A DNA stretch of 6,421 nucleotides from an uncultured Prevotella sp. (GCA_937898715.1 CALEKA010000119.1:1-6421); one strand, 5' to 3'; counted from the first letter of the stretch, positions 1 to 5,808 are shown. Numbers and translations: made by a program. The notes: a model not told the origin generated them from the letters alone.

Positions 1-1197
1 GGGTCTACCGTGATAGCTATAAGAATGGGATGATAGGTGTGAAAGTTGGGCTAAGGTGACGATGTTGCCACCGGAGATGTACATGCTCTGATTGGTATCT
101 AGTCCGTCGTTGTCGAGTGAAGTCAAATAGAGATCACCACCGCTGATGCGCACATTGCCAGCAGCATTGGCACAATCGTCAAAAGCTTCGATGTGCAGCG
201 TTCCACCCTTAATGGTGAGTGTGTCTTTGCTCTCAAGTCCCTCACCACCATCCTTCTCGGTAAAGATGTTTAACTTTCCACCATTTACGCAGACTCCCAT
301 ATCGGCCGTTACAGCCTTAGGCGAGTTTTTTAGCGAATCAGGGATATTATCGATATCGCTCTTGTCGCCATCATATAGCTCGTAGATGTAGCGCGCGCCA
401 AGGGTACGAATGGTTAGTTCTCCATCGTTCATGGAGAATATGCTATCACTCTTGATGCCCTTTCCTCCATCGCCAGTACTCAATAGGTCAAGCACCCCAC
501 CATTGATAGTAACATGTCCGACAGCATTGATACAAGCTGGAGCCTTAGTCTCCAGATCCTCATCGTCCCAACAGCCACTACCCGTAGTGGTGATACGCAG
601 CGTGCCACCCTGTATGAGCACGTATTCGTCGGTATGTATGCCGTCTTTCGCGCTGCTATTCATCGTGATGGTGCCCGTTCCAGCCTTTAGTTCCACATAC
701 TCATTACTTTTCAGAGCATGCTTGCCACGGGCGTTGATAGTCAGCGATCCACCACCCTGAAACTCCGTGTGACCTTTTACTATCATGCAAGCTTTCTGTA
801 CACCGCCCTGCATATCGGTCAGCACATTCTCTGTCCCGTCTTTTAGTACAACAGCGATGCGTTTGCCGTTCTTAATCTGAATAGCAGCATCCTTCTGGTT
901 CTCTAATCGCAGTCCCTCCAACGATAGTGTTATCTTATAGTCACCTGTCAGTAAAAGCGATCCATTGGCAGCAATGCCACTAAGACGATAAGTTATCTCG
1001 TCTGTTATGGCGCTACTTTGGGCTATCTCCACATCAGATCCTATTACTTTATAGGTAACAAAGGAATCCAAGTCGGGTGACAACTTGACCGAAGCAGTAT
1101 CATTCTGGTAGGTCACCGTCACTTCATGATCTTTAGCAAAGATGCTTGACGAAGCAATCAAGCAGGCTAGCATCAGAGTTATGACAATGCGTTTCAT
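1..1197 (-). CDS. Secreted carbohydrate-binding beta-helix protein (Cthe_2159/DUF4353-like), 3' end outside window
   Basis: Translating the minus strand from the ATG at 1197 gives 399 residues with no stop, in phase to base 1, so the C-terminus lies beyond the left edge. Residues 1-21 form a signal peptide (basic MKR, hydrophobic core, SSSIFA ending), so the protein is exported. Residues about 80-145 hold strands ending in LEGLRLENQKDAAIQIKNGKRIAVVLKDGTEN (split motif, L93-N124), typical of the family's first rungs. From about 147 to 380 there are some nine short rungs of the type GG-x-L-x-I (GGTLRI 197-202, GGVLDL 233-238, GGKLNI 306-311, GGTLHI 331-336, GGDLYL 353-358). Acidic DGI/DGL turns alternate with them, as in calcium-binding polysaccharide-binding beta-helices. 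The likely role is cell-surface or periplasmic glycan binding; no enzyme motif is visible. The start lies 5 bases after the stop of the preceding minus-strand gene, which suggests co-transcription. The last 18 visible residues do not resemble the family's usual continuation. Confidence 0.85.
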   Translation of the reverse strand, partial: MKRIVITLMLACLIASSSIFAKDHEVTVTYQNDTASVKLSPDLDSFVTYKVIGSDVEIAQSSAITDEITYRLSGIAANGSLLLTGDYKITLSLEGLRLENQKDAAIQIKNGKRIAVVLKDGTENVLTDMQGGVQKACMIVKGHTEFQGGGSLTINARGKHALKSNEYVELKAGTGTITMNSSAKDGIHTDEYVLIQGGTLRITTTGSGCWDDEDLETKAPACINAVGHVTINGGVLDLLSTGDGGKGIKSDSIFSMNDGELTIRTLGARYIYELYDGDKSDIDNIPDSLKNSPKAVTADMGVCVNGGKLNIFTEKDGGEGLESKDTLTIKGGTLHIEAFDDCANAAGNVRISGGDLYLTSLDNDGLDTNQSMYISGGNIVTLAQLSHLSSHSYSYHGRP

Positions 1198-1202
1198 TGG
1201 TT

Positions 1203-1664
1203 CTATCGTTTACTATGCTGACGGTGTATTCCGCTCTTCTTGTGTGCCAATCTGTTCCTATTTTGGCGTTCCAGTTCATAGACTCGTTGTATTTGCTTTT
1301 GAGTGAGAAACTGGCTGTACTTATTATAGTACTTTTTGCGCAGTGCGATGATCTTCTCGCTACGTTCCATTCGCTGCTTGATAGTCTGTTCTGCCTCAGC
1401 GTCGGACAAGTTCTGCTGACGATGGTGCTGTGGACGAGCCCCGATTTCCCATACTTCCTTCTGATAGTCAGTATAGGTGGCAATGAACTTTTTACTAACG
1501 GCGTCGTCTAGAGCCAATTGGGCTGAGATGTACCCAGCCTGCATCTGAGCCAGTTCTTCGCGGCTAATGCGCTGTTGTTTGTTATTACTTGATTGTGCCA
1601 TAACGGCTGTGCTACACATAACCATCGTGATGGCACATAAAGCAGTTTTGATCAATGTTTTCAT
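1203..1664 (-). CDS. Small secreted Spy/CpxP-like helical protein
   Basis: This 153-residue protein begins with a clear signal peptide (residues 1-23, MKTLIKTALC... ending VMA, cleaved before Q24), so it acts in the periplasm or outside the cell. The mature part is almost wholly charged and helical. Two segments (about 33-75 and 86-136) have the spacing of Spy/CpxP-type proteins: an ISREELAQMQ helix, a basic helix MERSEKIIALRKKYYNKYSQF, and the LTxxQ-like motif LTQKQ at 120-124 followed by IQRVYELE. In that family such proteins are ATP-independent periplasmic chaperones or metal/stress sensors; assigning this role here is inference from the helical pattern. The C-terminal 20 residues are strongly basic and rich in His, Arg and Lys. 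The gene is first in a two-gene unit with the beta-helix protein. A tandem GTAAA repeat about 105 bases upstream could be its regulatory site. There is no convincing ribosome binding site, which is normal in Bacteroidota. Confidence 0.72.
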   Translation of the reverse strand: MKTLIKTALCAITMVMCSTAVMAQSSNNKQQRISREELAQMQAGYISAQLALDDAVSKKFIATYTDYQKEVWEIGARPQHHRQQNLSDAEAEQTIKQRMERSEKIIALRKKYYNKYSQFLTQKQIQRVYELERQNRNRLAHKKSGIHRQHSKR

Positions 1665-1767
1665 TGTTGTACGTTTTATAAGTTAAAGATTCATTTCGTC
1701 AAGTCTGCTAAAAAGAGAGCATCATCGGATTCCATCATCAAGTAGTCGTAAACCACTCTAATGAATA

Positions 1768-1785
1768 TTTACACTCTTTACACTC
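1768..1785 (-). promoter_or_regulatory. Tandem 9-mer with GTAAA-N4-GTAAA, possible response-regulator site
   Basis: TTTACACTC occurs twice head to tail on the plus strand. On the coding strand of the Spy/CpxP-like gene this reads GTAAA-GAGT-GTAAA, about 105 bases before the start codon. The E. coli CpxR site is GTAAA repeated with a short spacer, and CpxR controls cpxP and spy there. The resemblance is visible in the sequence. Whether an OmpR-type regulator binds here in this organism is inference. Confidence 0.3.
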
Positions 1786-1816
1786 CTTTTGTTACAGAGT
1801 TTGACATGTTGTTTTG

Positions 1817-1848
1817 GAACGACGTTCTATTTACAAGACCCATTGGGT
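1817..1848. promoter_or_regulatory. Pair of 11-base palindromes, possible operators
   Basis: GAACG-A-CGTTC (1817-1827) and ACCCA-T-TGGGT (1838-1848) are each perfect 5-base arms around one central base. Their centres are 21 bases apart, close to two helical turns. The two palindromes have different sequences, so a single protein binding both is not implied. They lie between divergent genes, where operators are expected, but no regulator gene is in the window. Confidence 0.25.
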
Positions 1849-1903
1849 TCATTAAAGTAAAAAAAGAGAAGGAATTTTTATCGTTCTAAATACAATTACT
1901 CAA

Positions 1904-1946
1904 GCTTCGGATTTTGCGAAGCGGGCTGAAAGCCCATGCTAAATCC
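1904..1946. other. Compact cluster of alternative hairpins
   Basis: Three stems can form: GCTTCG (1904-1909) with CGAAGC (1917-1922), 7-base loop; GGGCT (1923-1927) with AGCCC (1931-1935), loop GAA; and GGATTT (1909-1914) with AAATCC (1941-1946). The last extends past a T-T mismatch by two G-C pairs and encloses the GGGCT hairpin. The first and third stems share bases and cannot coexist. No U-run follows, so this does not look like a simple terminator. It could be part of a small RNA, a leader element or a dispersed intergenic repeat. Confidence 0.35.
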
Positions 1947-2147
1947 AAAATTTCAGTATAATTATCTTCATCGGTACTTGCATATATTCATTATGAACAT
2001 CTTGACTTCAATGGGGCATATAGCGTCTTCTCTACAAAGATTCATATCAACTTTGACAATCGACCCCACATATCTGACACAAACAACTTGTAATTTGTCG
2101 ATATAACTGCCCATAAAGGAGATTTTTCTTTATCACAATGCAAATAG

Positions 2148-2176
2148 GTTGCATAGGAATTGCGTAATTTTGCAAC
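2148..2176. repeat. Inverted repeat GTTGCA-N17-TGCAAC across the promoter
   Basis: The arms are GTTGCA at 2148-2153 and TGCAAC at 2171-2176. The right arm overlaps the end of the -7 box, so a protein bound to this dyad would cover the promoter. A smaller AATT-N4-AATT dyad sits inside. This is a possible operator for the rightward operon; chance is not excluded for 6-base arms. Confidence 0.3.
2165..2172 (+). promoter_or_regulatory. Bacteroidota-type -7 promoter element for the rightward operon
   Basis: TAATTTTG fits the TAnnTTTG element used by the primary sigma factor of Bacteroidota, and is followed by C as is common. It would place the transcription start near 2178, about 35 bases before the ATG at 2213. 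No exact TTTG -33 element is found at the expected distance, so the call rests on the -7 box and its position. Confidence 0.55.
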
Positions 2177-2212
2177 AAATTCATAAGATATAACCTCAAA
2201 ACTAATCATGTT

Positions 2213-3331
2213 ATGATGAGAAGAATAAAGAATGGAGAACCGGTATTTCACACTCATAAGTGCTCTGAGAGCCGCAAGGGAATGGTGATGACAACAGAGG
2301 AACTGCATGAATTTGCTGTGCAGTGCTTGATGGAAGAATATGGCGAGACTAATGTTGAGGTAGTAAGATGTGATAAAACTCATGCTTCACAGCCCGACTT
2401 TTACTTTGTAAACAATGGGAAGCGCCCGAACTTCGCTACAAATGGAGAGAAGACGGTAAACGTGTTAGTGGTATATAAGGACGACATAGATGGTGATATT
2501 TCAGACATAGATACTTCATGGCTGGTGGAAGACTATCGTCGTAATGGCATTATTCCGCGTATCACCTTTGCTTCGGCTTTCTGTATTGCAAACGAGAGTG
2601 AAAACGGAAAGCCCGCTGTATGTGGCGGAGAATTCTGTTTCAAATACTATTCTGTCAGTGTGTTGCCTGACGAAGCGAATCAAGAATTAGAAGAGGAATT
2701 ATCTCCAATAGAACTGGCTTCCAAATATGCAGAGGCATGGAAACAGTTTGATGCTTCCATCGTAGAGCCTTATCTCGACAAGGACTTTCACTATGCATCC
2801 GATTGGGTGTTTGATGAAATGCCTTGCCGTGCGGAGTATATAGAGTATTTCAAGAATAAACTTGACACGCTAAGCCGAAGTAATAATCAACCGAAAATTT
2901 CTATTGGACGCAACCATCAGACAGAACAAGTATGTCTGCTTATAAAGCAAGGAGACCTAACTGCTTTGGTGTTGGAAACCGAAGGTGGACGGATCACCTC
3001 AGCTCGCATGCAGGAGTATAACCGAAAATTCAAGCCATTCAATCCCGACGATGAGCTATATATGAATCATGCAGAGCATCTCGATTCCATTATGCCAGCT
3101 CATCTACTGATGCAGAAATACTTAGGTGATATTATCGAAACGTCTGATGTATGGAGGAAGGCACACACACAAGTGACCACGGAAGATATGTATGAAGAGG
3201 ATACTGACGTGTTCTCTTTGGCTTTCGGAGAAGGAGATATGAAAATGCTGACCACGATAGCTTACAACAGAAAGGAAGACACCAACATGTTTATATCTAT
3301 CCCATCTGCAAAGGTGTACCTATTGAAGTGA
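2213..3331 (+). CDS. Unknown N-terminal domain plus NTF2-like domain protein
   Basis: This 372-residue soluble protein has no signal peptide or membrane segment. Residues 26-155 form a domain I do not recognise (TTEELHEFAVQCLMEEYGE, then PDFYF at 61-65, a VNVLVVYKDD strand at 82-91, and GGEFCFKYYSVSVLPDE at 138-154). The PD motif followed by a hydrophobic strand faintly recalls a PD-(D/E)xK nuclease core, but a proper E-x-K is not evident. Residues about 164-268 read as an NTF2/SnoaL-like fold (ELASKYAEAWKQFD, a YLDKDFHYASDWVF segment, PCRAEYIEYFKNKLDTL, then strands). The last 100 residues are unassigned. It is first in the operon and its stop overlaps the next start. The start is uncertain: the ATG at 2288 (residue 26) has an AAGGGA 7 bases upstream and may be the real one, since residues 1-25 are basic and featureless. 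Function unknown. Confidence 0.72.
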   Translation: MMRRIKNGEPVFHTHKCSESRKGMVMTTEELHEFAVQCLMEEYGETNVEVVRCDKTHASQPDFYFVNNGKRPNFATNGEKTVNVLVVYKDDIDGDISDIDTSWLVEDYRRNGIIPRITFASAFCIANESENGKPAVCGGEFCFKYYSVSVLPDEANQELEEELSPIELASKYAEAWKQFDASIVEPYLDKDFHYASDWVFDEMPCRAEYIEYFKNKLDTLSRSNNQPKISIGRNHQTEQVCLLIKQGDLTALVLETEGGRITSARMQEYNRKFKPFNPDDELYMNHAEHLDSIMPAHLLMQKYLGDIIETSDVWRKAHTQVTTEDMYEEDTDVFSLAFGEGDMKMLTTIAYNRKEDTNMFISIPSAKVYLLK

Positions 3332-4608
3332 AGATAGACAAAGTTATGGAATGGGACGATCAAGTGGAGGCCACCATCTGTTGTTCTGTAGGTGAAATCA
3401 AGTTTGCTTTCTTTGCAGTCGATTACTACTGCAATAAGCGTAAGTATGTAGTAGGTCAGAGCATGACCATTGATTTGGCTGCTTTGGCAATGAGAGTTCA
3501 AGAAGCAAGTCATAGCTTCAGTTTTGAAGGTCAACAAGCTATTGATTGGTTGGCAAAATCAGGACGGACTCCAGATTATGACGAGAATGGCAATGTGCTT
3601 CCTGTCACATTCAACTTAGAAAAACTTGTTGCATTTTTGAATCATGACTCAAAGTGTCCCGATGAAGCAGAGTTTCAATCACCTGTCGGAACGATAGAGA
3701 AAACATCCGTGCTGGGTGTTGATTTCTTCAAGACTATGATTATGATTGCCCGTAGAGATACAGAAGAAGGTGATTTGGACGTATCTGTACCATTGTACTT
3801 CCGACAAGACTTCTTTCCTAATGTGAAAGAAGGCGATCCCGTCAGCGGATGGCTATGGGTCACTGGTTCTATTACAGAGCAACATGAGCAAGGACAAGAT
3901 AATGCAGAAGAAGAAGAATACAATTGTTTGGGCAAAATGGCAGCAGACTTTGAGTACTCTATGGACGAATTTGACTTCAAGTGCTTCGACGACATCATGT
4001 TCGTCTTGGACAAACTGTCGCTGTTGAAGATTCGAAAAGGTTACAAATTGGATGCTTTCAAAAAAGGGAATAGTACGGGTTCAAGATTCCAAGCCTATTG
4101 TTGCAAAGAAAATTCAGCCATACAATATGATCCGTCAGAGGGAAAGCCCTACGATGATAGCATGTACATCCATAACACAATTAGTTACGAAGAAGCCGAT
4201 GCTGTACCTGATTATATGACTTATTTCCAAGTTCCTTTCACTAAGGAAGGTATTATGCAAGCATGGCTACTGAGAAGCCTTACAGACTTTATGCCTTTAG
4301 GATGGCATAGCTGTTATGGATCGAAGGTTTTTGTCTTTGAAACTGGTAGGATTGAGCACCTATTTAGCCCCGAGAATACTAACGACAGAATGAAAGTAAG
4401 CGAACAGGTATTGGCATTCGACTTAGAGAGGCTGCTTCCAAACGTCATCATATCTGACAATCACGCCACGATAGAATATGCCTATTGGAATGACTGGACT
4501 GGCCTAGTTAAGATGAAGGTTGACGTAGAAAAAAATGGTGATGGCGTACAATTTGGAGAGCCCCAAGAAGAGGTGCTTGTAGCATACAAATCACCGATTA
4601 GATTCTAA
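3328..4608 (+). CDS. Two-domain protein of unknown function
   Basis: This 426-residue acidic, soluble protein begins at a GTG (3328) that overlaps the TGA of the upstream gene by four bases (GTGA), indicating translational coupling. An ATG at 3346 is a weaker alternative. Residues 1-185 are mostly beta strands; 130-182 (VDFFKTMIMIARR, then VPLYFRQDFFP, then GDPVSGWLWVTGSI) look like a small barrel, possibly OB-like. An acidic linker (Q188-E197, EEEE) follows. Residues 215-426 form a second domain with many aromatic and Trp residues (QAWLLRSLTDFMPLGWHSCY 311-330, YAYWNDWTGLVKMKV 384-398, FGEPQEEVLVAY 409-420). I recognise no catalytic motif and no signal peptide. Bacteroidota often carry such proteins in gene clusters linked to conflict or immunity, which is only a suggestion here. 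Spacing to the next gene is 25 bases. Confidence 0.75.
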   Translation: MKIDKVMEWDDQVEATICCSVGEIKFAFFAVDYYCNKRKYVVGQSMTIDLAALAMRVQEASHSFSFEGQQAIDWLAKSGRTPDYDENGNVLPVTFNLEKLVAFLNHDSKCPDEAEFQSPVGTIEKTSVLGVDFFKTMIMIARRDTEEGDLDVSVPLYFRQDFFPNVKEGDPVSGWLWVTGSITEQHEQGQDNAEEEEYNCLGKMAADFEYSMDEFDFKCFDDIMFVLDKLSLLKIRKGYKLDAFKKGNSTGSRFQAYCCKENSAIQYDPSEGKPYDDSMYIHNTISYEEADAVPDYMTYFQVPFTKEGIMQAWLLRSLTDFMPLGWHSCYGSKVFVFETGRIEHLFSPENTNDRMKVSEQVLAFDLERLLPNVIISDNHATIEYAYWNDWTGLVKMKVDVEKNGDGVQFGEPQEEVLVAYKSPIRF

Positions 4609-4633
4609 TTTCAAATTTTATCTATTTGCAAAC

Positions 4634-5056
4634 ATGAGTACATACGTAATGAGATGGAATCCCGAAATCAGCAGTAGCAAAATAGAGGATTTCCGAAAAG
4701 CAAGAGAGCAGTGGCCAGATGGTTTCTGCAGTAACTGGAGTATCTATGAGTGGGAAAACGCTGACATAGACGACGAGTATGTCATGGTACGTGTGGGCGA
4801 TGGTCCTAATGGGATAGTGTTTCATGGGCAGTTTTTGTCAAAGCCCTACGAAGGTGATGATTGGGCAGGTACAGCCAAAAAGCGTCACTATGTTGATATT
4901 AGCATTGAACACCCATGTGATCCAGACAGTCCCATGATAAGCATCGAGCAATTAGAAGCCATTCTTCCCGAGATTGATTGGCAGAAAGGCCATTCGGGCG
5001 AAATGCTAACTGAAGAGCAAGAACAGAAACTTTGGGAAACGTTCATATTTGAATAA
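4634..5056 (+). CDS. Small PUA/EVE-like protein, putative modified-base reader
   Basis: This 140-residue protein contains segments laid out like EVE/PUA-like domains: a W-rich start (YVMRWNPEIS), a basic helix at 16-26, a NWSIYEWENA stretch, a strand YVMVRVGDGPNGIVFHGQFLSKPY (V50-Y72, split motif) equivalent to the 'residue-specific GIVG...G-x-V' strand pair, YVDISIE at 86-92, and a closing DWQKGHSGEMLTEEQEQKLWE at about 115-135. The closing W-x(n)-H-S-G-x-L pattern resembles the S-G-x-x-I/L tail of the PUA-like modules that accompany modification-dependent nucleases. EVE/PUA-like domains of that kind bind modified cytosine or RNA. The gene lies 13 bases before a DUF262 (GmrS-type) gene, whose family cuts glucosylated DNA, which fits a sensing role. 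The fold call is by eye and not certain; it could be an unrelated small beta-barrel protein. Confidence 0.62.
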   Translation: MSTYVMRWNPEISSSKIEDFRKAREQWPDGFCSNWSIYEWENADIDDEYVMVRVGDGPNGIVFHGQFLSKPYEGDDWAGTAKKRHYVDISIEHPCDPDSPMISIEQLEAILPEIDWQKGHSGEMLTEEQEQKLWETFIFE

Positions 5057-5069
5057 CTAAACAGCTAAT

Positions 5070-5699
5070 ATGGATAATTCAATTAAACAATTTGCCATAG
5101 GTGAAATACTTGATGGCAGGTATTTCTACATACCATCTTATCAGCGTGGCTATCGCTGGACGGAAAAACAAGTAGGTGACTTGCTCAGAGATCTTCTTTG
5201 CTTTGCAAATAATACAAAGGAAGACTATGATTTCTATTGCCTTCAGCCGATTATTGCGCGGCCTATCACTGATGAGAATAAGCTGCAAGAACTTTTCAAA
5301 AACATCCCTTTAGATGTGCTACAAGAAAAAGGTGTGTGGGAAATCATTGATGGTCAGCAAAGATTAACTTCAATATTTCTCTTATACAAATATCTTGTTA
5401 CAAAAAAAGGTTGGGATGTGGAGACTCTTAAAGAGGAAGAAGATGGCAAAGAACTTTACCACATACTTTATGCTACTAGAGAAGATTCTGCAGCATTCCT
5501 TGAGAACTTGAATCTTCATATGATAAACCATGACGAAGATTATAAAGACAATGTCGATTTCTATCATATGGCCAATGCCTATAAGTACATCAACAGTTGG
5601 ATTCAGTTAGAAGACCAGAGCCATTATTCATATCAGCGCTCATACAAGAAAATCTGTGACGCTGTAAATAAACTGATGGAAATAATTCAAGAACAATAA
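5070..5699 (+). CDS. Truncated DUF262 (GmrS-type) restriction protein
   Basis: This 209-residue protein carries the signature of DUF262: IPSYQRGYRW at 21-30, FYCLQPIIARP at 55-65 and the key DGQQRLTSIFLL at 94-105. These are the ParB-like NTP-binding motifs of GmrS, the subunit that with the DUF1524/HNH subunit GmrD forms a type IV enzyme against glucosylated hydroxymethylcytosine DNA. The later YATREDSAAFL and DFYHMANAYKYINSW stretches also match the family. The frame then stops at EIIQEQ, before the family's usual VIWYE and FTRINxGxxPLxxAEL region, and no DUF1524 part follows. Fused GmrSD proteins are generally over 500 residues, so this copy has lost most of its length. The stop lies about 40 bases from a hairpin and 110 bases from an oppositely oriented transposase, so an IS event is the likely cause. 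It is probably inactive as a nuclease. Confidence 0.85.
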   Translation: MDNSIKQFAIGEILDGRYFYIPSYQRGYRWTEKQVGDLLRDLLCFANNTKEDYDFYCLQPIIARPITDENKLQELFKNIPLDVLQEKGVWEIIDGQQRLTSIFLLYKYLVTKKGWDVETLKEEEDGKELYHILYATREDSAAFLENLNLHMINHDEDYKDNVDFYHMANAYKYINSWIQLEDQSHYSYQRSYKKICDAVNKLMEIIQEQ

Positions 5700-5741
5700 C
5701 GTGTAAGGTAAACATTCCATACAAGCCGTATTGTAGAAAAC

Positions 5742-5781
5742 AAATAAGCCAAAGTCAATCTATCAAGATTTTGGCTTATTT
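5742..5781. terminator. Strong hairpin, probable bidirectional terminator
   Basis: AAATAAGCCAAA (5742-5753) pairs perfectly with TTTGGCTTATTT (5770-5781). Three further pairs, one a G-U, shorten the loop to about 10 bases. It lies between two convergent genes, 42 bases after the DUF262 stop and 27 bases after the transposase stop on the other strand. A/T-rich outer arms provide a T-rich tail in each direction. It may instead be part of the IS end. Confidence 0.6.
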
Positions 5782-5808
5782 CCTGACTTCGTCAATGCGC
5801 CACCCAAA

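Larger units (their letters stand above)
1665..2212. other. Divergent intergenic region without a convincing gene
   Basis: This gap separates the leftward secreted-protein pair from the rightward operon, so it must carry both promoters. It is AT-rich and holds a tandem 9-mer, two 11-base palindromes, a cluster of hairpins at 1904-1946, a 6-bp hairpin ATAAAG/CTTTAT at 2113-2133, and a -7 promoter box at 2165-2172. No canonical TAnnTTTG box was found on the minus strand in front of the gene starting at 1664. A 37-codon plus-strand frame at 1993-2106 has no recognisable features. I see no tRNA or CRISPR repeat here. Confidence 0.7.

Noticed and set aside
146..760. Two plus-strand Ser/Pro-rich frames
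   Set aside because: They are antisense shadows of the Gly/Thr-rich beta-helix gene; Ser/Pro bias is expected from its reverse complement.
1197..1511. Plus-strand frame of 104 codons with hydrophobic stretches
   Set aside because: It lies antisense to the Spy/CpxP-like gene, whose signal peptide and helical pattern are convincing.
1768..1785. Tandem repeat as a CRISPR or satellite array
   Set aside because: There are only two 9-base units without spacers.
1801..1830. TTGACA followed 18 bases later by TTCTAT, a sigma70-like promoter
   Set aside because: Bacteroidota do not use this promoter type, the -10 match is weak, and the nearest plus-strand gene starts almost 400 bases downstream.
1993..2106. 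Plus-strand 37-codon frame in the intergenic region
   Set aside because: It has no promoter box or recognisable features, and its composition is like random AT-rich sequence.
2042..2383. Minus-strand open frame of 113 codons antisense to the start of the NTF2-like gene
   Set aside because: It overlaps the promoter and the first 170 bases of a better supported gene, has a Leu/Ser/His-rich composition typical of antisense frames, and shows no domain. The part over 2042-2210 could be a multi-copy intergenic sequence, but I cannot show that.
5784..5794. TGAC-TTC-GTCA as the terminal repeat of the IS
   Set aside because: It has only 4-base arms and lies inside the non-coding flank; no matching copy can be checked because the other IS end is outside the window.
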